Origin: an uncultured Eubacteriales bacterium
GTDB lineage: Bacteria > Bacillota > Clostridia > Peptostreptococcales > Anaerovoracaceae
DNA: 64,000 bases
Reading direction: 5' to 3'
NCBI GenBank assembly: GCA_900315895.1
Contig: ONAY01000005.1
Coordinates: 3,832-67,831, forward strand
The position numbers were made by a program, and so were the translations under genes. This document shows, piece after piece, positions 59,194 through 64,000 of the stretch. Within the stretch, counting starts at the first letter, position 1; the number at the start of each line of letters is the position of its first letter. The notes under the pieces were generated by a model. It saw nothing but the letters and a program-made list of their open reading frames with translations, ran no database searches and was not told the DNA's origin.

Positions 59194-59216
59194 GCTCCCG
59201 CAGGTCCTGCGGGAGC
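59194..59216 (+). other. Hairpin between prs and pth
   Basis: GCTCCCGCAGG (59194-59204) and CCTGCGGGAGC (59206-59216) form a near-perfect palindrome. No T run follows. The pth ATG is 17 bases away and has no evident SD. Confidence 0.6.
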
Positions 59217-59232
59217 GTGAGCATATATTGAG

Positions 59233-59838
59233 ATGTATATAATCGTTGGCCTGGGAAACCCGGGCAAAAAATACGAGCTCACTCGTCATAACATGGGCTT
59301 CCTTGCTCTGGACCTGATCGCCGATAAGTACGGGATCGACATAGGCAAACTTAAATTCAGAGCTCTTCTGGGGGAAGGCAGGATCGGAGACGAGAAGGTG
59401 ATCCTGGTGAAGCCTCAGACATACATGAACCTGTCCGGGGAAGCCGTGAGAGAGGTGATGAACTTCTACAAGGTCCCCATGGATCACATGATCGTGATCT
59501 ATGATGACATTGACCTTCCCGAGGGAGTCATCAGGATCAGGGCATCCGGATCATCCGGGACCCACAACGGCATGAGAAACGTGATCTACTGCTTAGGAGA
59601 TCAGGGCTTCCCCAGGATCAGAGTGGGAATAGGCGGCAATGACCATGGTGACCTGATCAATTATGTTACAGGCAGGATCACCGAAAAGGAGGCGGATCCC
59701 CTTTGGGACGCTCTGAACAGGGCAGCCGAAGCTGCCTGCGATACAGTGATAAACGGCGTGGCCCATGCCATGCAGGAGTATAATATCAAACCGAGAAGGC
59801 TCAAGAAGCTTTCCGAAGAGGAAGAACAGGCGAAATGA
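59233..59838 (+). CDS. pth: Peptidyl-tRNA hydrolase
   Basis: 201 residues. MYIIVGLGNPGKKYELTRHNMGF with the active-site His-Asn, LVKPQTYMNLSGEAV, IVIYDDIDLPEG and SGTHNGMRNV. Releases peptidyl groups from drop-off tRNAs. Its stop overlaps the mfd start by four bases; the prs-pth-mfd order is widespread in Firmicutes. Confidence 0.97.
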   Translation: MYIIVGLGNPGKKYELTRHNMGFLALDLIADKYGIDIGKLKFRALLGEGRIGDEKVILVKPQTYMNLSGEAVREVMNFYKVPMDHMIVIYDDIDLPEGVIRIRASGSSGTHNGMRNVIYCLGDQGFPRIRVGIGGNDHGDLINYVTGRITEKEADPLWDALNRAAEAACDTVINGVAHAMQEYNIKPRRLKKLSEEEEQAK

Positions 59839-62800
59839 TAAATTACGCCGGGCTAAGCGACAGCCGCGTTTCTCCCTACCTTGCGGATCTGATAAGGAAT
59901 AGAGGCCAGGCCTTGGTCATCGTGTCCTCAGATCAGAGAGCAAAAGATCTGGCCCAGGATCTTAATTTTTTCCTTCCGGGAAGGGATATCCGGACTCTCT
60001 ATGGTGAGGATGGGTTCTTCACCGGGGCGGAAGCAGAGAACCGCGACGTCATAATCAACAGAACAAGAGTGCTTCAGGCGCTGTCAGGAGGGGTACACCT
60101 CGTGGTGGTAGCGCCTGTTTCGTCTGCCATAAAAAAGCTCCCGCCTCACGACGAGTACCGGATCAAGAACCTCACCTTCCGGGTAGGGGAGGAGTACAGC
60201 TTCAGCAGTATCGCAGCTATGCTTACGGACCTGGGATACGAAAGATATCCACTGGTGGAAGGCACCGGCCAGTTCAGCATAAGAGGCGGTATCGCAGATG
60301 TTTTCCCACCGGACATGGATGATCCCGTGAGAATAGAGTTCTTCGGGGACGAGGTGGATTCCATCAGGACCTTCGACAGCCAGAACCAGCGCTCCCTCGA
60401 TAACCTGAGAACGGTCACCATCTGCCCGGCAGAAGAGCTTACCGGGGACGCGGATTTTTTGAGGGATGGAGTCGCAAGGCTAAAGAAAGAGTATCTGAAG
60501 CGCGCCAAGGAAGTCGAGAGGACCGAAGAGGACCCCGACATGGCGGCGGTGCTTTCTGATAAGATAAGACAAACCGCGGATGAGGTGGCAGAGAGGATCC
60601 TGGAGAAGAGAGAGACTTCTGTTCTCAGACATTATCTTCAGTATTTCTACCCACATCCGGAATACATATGGGACTATATGGAGCCGGGAAGCCTCATTGC
60701 ATTGGATGATCCGGACAGGTCTTTTGATGCGCTGGAGCTTACGGACAGAGAGAAGGCTTCGGACTTTACCTTGAATCTGGAGAGGGGCACGGCAGTCCCA
60801 AGAGACAGGGAGTCCCTGTCCGGAACGGAAGATCTTCTTAAGCTCATGAAGGAACGGGACCTTACGGTGTTCACTCCTTTCCCCAAGAGGGTAAAGGGGA
60901 TCGAGAAGTTCGATCAGGTCTACGACATACGTTCCCGCCAGCCATTGAGCTTCGAGGGGAAGATGTCCGTCCTTTCATCGGAGATCGCATCCTATCTTAA
61001 GAGGGGATACACGGTAAACCTGGTATCCGCCTCCGAAGAAAGGCTGGCAAACCTGAGAGAGTTCGCCGAAAGAGAGGATCTTAAGGGCATCAACTTTATA
61101 AACGGAAGCCTCACCAGGGGCATCGAATTGAGCTCCGACAGGAAGGTGTGGCTGACGGATACGGATATCTTCGGCCGTTCCAGAAAGGGCAAAAAACGCA
61201 AGTCCCGGTCCAGGACTCAGATGCTGAACTCCTTCTCAGGCCTTTCCATCGGCGACTACGTGGTCCATGAGAACCACGGTATCGGCAGGTTCGACGGGAT
61301 CCACAAGCTCAAGGTGGAGGGCGAGATCAAGGACTACATCAAGATCCGCTACCTTGGAAAAGACCTGCTCTACGTACCGGTGGAGCAGATGGACCTGGTC
61401 CAGAAATACATAGGAAACGAAGAGGGAGAGCCCAGGATAAACAAGCTATCGGGAGGCGAATGGAAGGCCACCAAGCAGAAGGCCAGGGCAGCCATCGCCG
61501 TAATGGCGCAGGATCTCATCGAGCTCTACGCCAGAAGACAGGTGAAACCCGGATTTGCTTTCCCGGAGGACACACCGTGGCAGAGAGAGTTCGAGGATGA
61601 TTTCCCCTACGAGGAGACCGACGATCAGCTCAAGGCTACGGAAGAGATCAAGCACGATATGGAGAGCCCCCTTAGCATGGACAGGCTCCTTCTGGGGGAC
61701 GTGGGCTTCGGAAAGACCGAAGTGGCTGCCAGAGCAATCTTCAAGTGCCTCACAGCGGGCAAGCAGGCGGTCATGCTGGTCCCCACCACCATACTTGCGA
61801 ACCAGCATTACTATACACTTAAAGAAAGATTCGAGAAGTATCCCTTCAAGGTGGAGGTGCTTTCCAGATTCAGATCCCAGGCTCAGCAGAAGGATACTGT
61901 GGAGAAGCTGGCAAGAGGAGAAGTGGATCTGGTGATAGGAACTCACAGACTGCTGTCCAAGGATGTCAGGTTCAAGGACCTGGGACTTCTGGTGGTGGAT
62001 GAAGAGCAGCGCTTCGGTGTGGACCATAAGGAGGCCATCAAAAAACTCAAGGCCAACGTGGACGTGCTGACCCTTTCAGCAACACCCATACCGAGGACCC
62101 TCAACATGTCACTTACGGGAATAAAGGACGTAAGCTTCATAGAGGAGCCCCCGGAGGAAAGATATCCGGTCCAGACCTATGTCATGGAAGAGGATGACAG
62201 TGTGGTAAGAGAGGTCATCCAGCGAGAGATAGGCCGCGGCGGGCAGGTGTTTTGCGTATACAATAGGGTCAGAGGCCTCTCCAGAGTGGCGGATAAGATC
62301 AGAGAACTTGTGCCCGAGGCCAGAGTGCTCACCGCCCACGGTCAGATGGGGGAAAACGCCCTGGAGGACGTGATGATGCAGTTCATCGATCATGACGCGG
62401 ACGTCCTGGTGTCCACTACTATCATTGAATCCGGCCTGGATATCCAGAACGCCAACACCATGGTGATCCTGGATTCAGAAAGGTATGGACTTTCCCAGCT
62501 CTATCAGATGAGGGGCAGGGTAGGCAGGTCCGCAAGGCTGGCCTATTGCTATCTCATGTATAAGAAGGACAAATCCCTTACCGAGGCTCAGGAAAAGAGG
62601 CTCAAGGCTATAAGGGAGTTCACAGAGTTCGGTGCAGGGTTCAAAGTGGCCATGAAGGATCTGGAGATCAGGGGCGCCGGGAACATGCTGGGAACCGCCC
62701 AGTCCGGACACATCGCAAGCATCGGCTACGAGCTTTACTGCAAGATGGTGGATAATGCGGTGAGGGCGCTGAAGGGTGAGATCGTCACCGACGACAGGGA

Positions 62801-63314
62801 AGAATCCACCATGGAGTTCCCCGTATCCGCCTACATACCCGATACATATATATCCGATGAGAACCTGAAACTGGAGATGTACAAGAAGATATCCGGAGTC
62901 ACATCCAGAGAGGATATAGAGGATCTTTCAGACGAATTCACAGACCGCTTCGGCGACATTCCAAGACAGACCGAGGATCTCATGAAGATCGCATACATCA
63001 GGTATCTCTCTGAAATCATGGGCATAGAGAAGATAAGAGTGGACAAGAACGATCCGCAGGATCTGAAGCTTTCGCCCATGGCCCTGAAGAAACTTGGCTC
63101 CGCAAAAAATATCAGGAAGTACATACTGGAGTTCAGGGACGTGAATGCCATCACGCCCTTCGGTATCCTGAATGCAAAGGACAAGTTCAGGGAGAAGTTT
63201 TTTGCGAACATGGGGACCAGACCTTTCATCCGCCTGAGAACGGAGATCGGTACAGATCTGGACAGCGTAACTGAGCTTCTGGAAATACTCGTGGAAAACA
63301 AGAAGACCCTATGA
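59835..63314 (+). CDS. mfd: Transcription-repair coupling factor Mfd
   Basis: 1159 residues. UvrB-like N-terminus (1-330), RNA-polymerase-interacting CarD/TRCF domain near residues 468-540 (IGDYVVHENHGIGRFDGI), helicase domains with P-loop LLGDVGFGKTEVA, DEEQRFG, and RG-block ATTIIESGLDIQ-like STTIIESGLDIQ, MRGRVGRS, then the C-terminal regulatory domain. Clears stalled RNA polymerase and recruits UvrA. Confidence 0.98.
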   Translation: MINYAGLSDSRVSPYLADLIRNRGQALVIVSSDQRAKDLAQDLNFFLPGRDIRTLYGEDGFFTGAEAENRDVIINRTRVLQALSGGVHLVVVAPVSSAIKKLPPHDEYRIKNLTFRVGEEYSFSSIAAMLTDLGYERYPLVEGTGQFSIRGGIADVFPPDMDDPVRIEFFGDEVDSIRTFDSQNQRSLDNLRTVTICPAEELTGDADFLRDGVARLKKEYLKRAKEVERTEEDPDMAAVLSDKIRQTADEVAERILEKRETSVLRHYLQYFYPHPEYIWDYMEPGSLIALDDPDRSFDALELTDREKASDFTLNLERGTAVPRDRESLSGTEDLLKLMKERDLTVFTPFPKRVKGIEKFDQVYDIRSRQPLSFEGKMSVLSSEIASYLKRGYTVNLVSASEERLANLREFAEREDLKGINFINGSLTRGIELSSDRKVWLTDTDIFGRSRKGKKRKSRSRTQMLNSFSGLSIGDYVVHENHGIGRFDGIHKLKVEGEIKDYIKIRYLGKDLLYVPVEQMDLVQKYIGNEEGEPRINKLSGGEWKATKQKARAAIAVMAQDLIELYARRQVKPGFAFPEDTPWQREFEDDFPYEETDDQLKATEEIKHDMESPLSMDRLLLGDVGFGKTEVAARAIFKCLTAGKQAVMLVPTTILANQHYYTLKERFEKYPFKVEVLSRFRSQAQQKDTVEKLARGEVDLVIGTHRLLSKDVRFKDLGLLVVDEEQRFGVDHKEAIKKLKANVDVLTLSATPIPRTLNMSLTGIKDVSFIEEPPEERYPVQTYVMEEDDSVVREVIQREIGRGGQVFCVYNRVRGLSRVADKIRELVPEARVLTAHGQMGENALEDVMMQFIDHDADVLVSTTIIESGLDIQNANTMVILDSERYGLSQLYQMRGRVGRSARLAYCYLMYKKDKSLTEAQEKRLKAIREFTEFGAGFKVAMKDLEIRGAGNMLGTAQSGHIASIGYELYCKMVDNAVRALKGEIVTDDREESTMEFPVSAYIPDTYISDENLKLEMYKKISGVTSREDIEDLSDEFTDRFGDIPRQTEDLMKIAYIRYLSEIMGIEKIRVDKNDPQDLKLSPMALKKLGSAKNIRKYILEFRDVNAITPFGILNAKDKFREKFFANMGTRPFIRLRTEIGTDLDSVTELLEILVENKKTL

Positions 63315-63320
63315 TATAAT
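63312..63320 (+). promoter_or_regulatory. Extended -10 promoter before the amidohydrolase gene
   Basis: TATAAT (63315-63320) directly after TGA, which is also the mfd stop codon. A TGGCA/TGCCA hairpin (63346-63360) lies just before the SD. Confidence 0.55.
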
Positions 63321-63371
63321 CGATATGATAAAATTGCGGTGAGTGTGGCATTTGTTGCCAATGGAGTAAAT

Positions 63372-64000
63372 ATGCTTTTTAAAGACGTTACGATCCTCAA
63401 CGAGGATCTGGAAGTGGAAGAGCACAGATACGTAGGTATCAAGGGCTCGAAGATAGATTACATCGGCCAGGCGGAGCCTGAACAGGATTACGGCAGAGCG
63501 GTGGACGGCAGGGGCCGCCTCCTGATGCCGGGATTCTTCAACGCTCACGGGCATTCTCCCATGAGTCTGCTTCGGGGATACGGAGAAAACATGCTCCTCC
63601 AGGACTGGCTCAACAAAAAGATCTTTCCCTTTGAGGACAAGCTGAACGGCAGGGCGGTATACTGGGGCACTCTTCTCAATATGGCTGAGGGCCTGAAGTT
63701 CGGGATAGTATCTCATTCTGACATGTATTTCTTTGTGGATGATATGGTGGAAGCCGTGGTCACCGCGGGATGCAAGGCCAATATCTCAAGAGCCATAGCT
63801 CAGTTCGATGACACTGATCCCTGGCAGACCACAAGATTCAAGGAGGTCAGACGGACCTTCAACTCATATAACGGGATCGAGAACGGCAGGATCAAGATAG
63901 ACGCAGGCATCCATGGCGAGTATACGGCGACACCTGTTGCCGTAAGAGCCATCTCTGAATTCGCAGTTGAGAACGATCTTATCATGCACATCCATATCTC
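63372..64000 (+). CDS. Amidohydrolase of the MtaD/SsnA (TrzN-like) family, 3' truncated by window edge
   Basis: Open to the window end, 209 codons visible. ATG 63372 has GGAG five bases upstream. N-terminal beta strand segment (TILNEDLEVEEHRYVGIKGSKI), then the metal motif PGFFNAHGHSPMSLLRGYGEN with HxH, and DWLNKKIFPFEDKLN, as in 5'-methylthioadenosine/S-adenosylhomocysteine deaminases and SsnA-like hydrolases. The later metal ligands partly lie outside (ends HIHIS with the third histidine region). Substrate cannot be settled from this half. Confidence 0.85.
   Translation, partial: MLFKDVTILNEDLEVEEHRYVGIKGSKIDYIGQAEPEQDYGRAVDGRGRLLMPGFFNAHGHSPMSLLRGYGENMLLQDWLNKKIFPFEDKLNGRAVYWGTLLNMAEGLKFGIVSHSDMYFFVDDMVEAVVTAGCKANISRAIAQFDDTDPWQTTRFKEVRRTFNSYNGIENGRIKIDAGIHGEYTATPVAVRAISEFAVENDLIMHIHI

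Noticed and set aside
59194..59216. Intrinsic terminator after prs
   Set aside because: Strong palindrome but no T run, and only one base separates the arms; noted as a hairpin only.

Overview
The window comes from an anaerobic, low-GC-lineage Gram-positive bacterium (Firmicutes, class Clostridia). The grounds are a PolC-type replicative polymerase, the clostridial gene order dxr-rseP-ispG-polC, the ylxM-ffh-rpsP-khpA-rimM-trmD block, the hlyD-like/ylmE/sepF/ylmG/divIVA/lspA/rluD division cluster, spoVG next to purR, a biotin-dependent Na+ pump decarboxylase and an EtfAB-linked 2-hydroxyacid dehydrogenase. By eye the base composition is near 50% GC. I cannot name the species; an Eubacteriales/Anaerovoracaceae-like organism is only a guess. 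No rRNA, tRNA, CRISPR array, phage or insertion sequence was seen.

Layout. 1-7030: isoprenoid (MEP) genes dxr (5' cut by the window edge) and ispG with the membrane protease rseP, then polC, which lacks the internal proofreading exonuclease domain. 7031-7320: an intergenic array of 53-bp palindromic repeats. 7359-14068: small accessory units: a Gdx/SugE transporter with a structured leader, a CarD-like regulator, an orphan metal-type ABC ATPase, a GntR(YtrA)-ABC operon with a palindromic operator-promoter, and a sodium:solute symporter behind a tyrosine-rich leader peptide and an intrinsic terminator. 14160-26491: sppA and the housekeeping SRP/ribosome/tRNA-modification block, division and envelope genes, rqcH and a flavin reductase. 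26613-27474: two small unrecognised genes. 27552-32912 (minus): GH36-like, GPH symporter and GH2 genes forming a galactoside-type utilisation operon. 33152-40138: yicC, divergent serA/serC, a DD-carboxypeptidase, uvrC and a DUF1292 protein. 40322-43518: two COG0523 GTPases, one with an extreme His/Asp tract and one fused to a YcgQ-like C-terminal domain, then an alpha/beta hydrolase.

43739-57460 is a metabolic block. EtfB, EtfA and a GlcD/LctD-type flavoprotein oxidise a 2-hydroxyacid. A TRAP transporter probably imports it, and a Cat1-type CoA transferase follows. After the minus-strand spoVG and purR comes a five-gene Na+-pump decarboxylase cluster holding a divergent acyl-CoA-type carboxyltransferase, OadG-like, biotin carrier, OadB-like and OadA-like subunits. 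Together this fits fermentation of lactate or a related acid through carboxyl transfer with sodium export; the substrate assignments are inference. 57530-64000: a free-standing GlmU acetyltransferase domain where full-length glmU is normally found, then prs, pth, mfd and the start of an amidohydrolase.

Most worth follow-up: the exonuclease-less PolC, the tyrosine-leader attenuator in front of a symporter of a family not usually linked to tyrosine, the GlmU half-protein, the COG0523-YcgQ fusion beside a His-rich COG0523 protein, the degenerate carboxyltransferase in the Na+-pump operon, and the 53-bp repeat array. None of these is shown to be an undescribed system from sequence alone.
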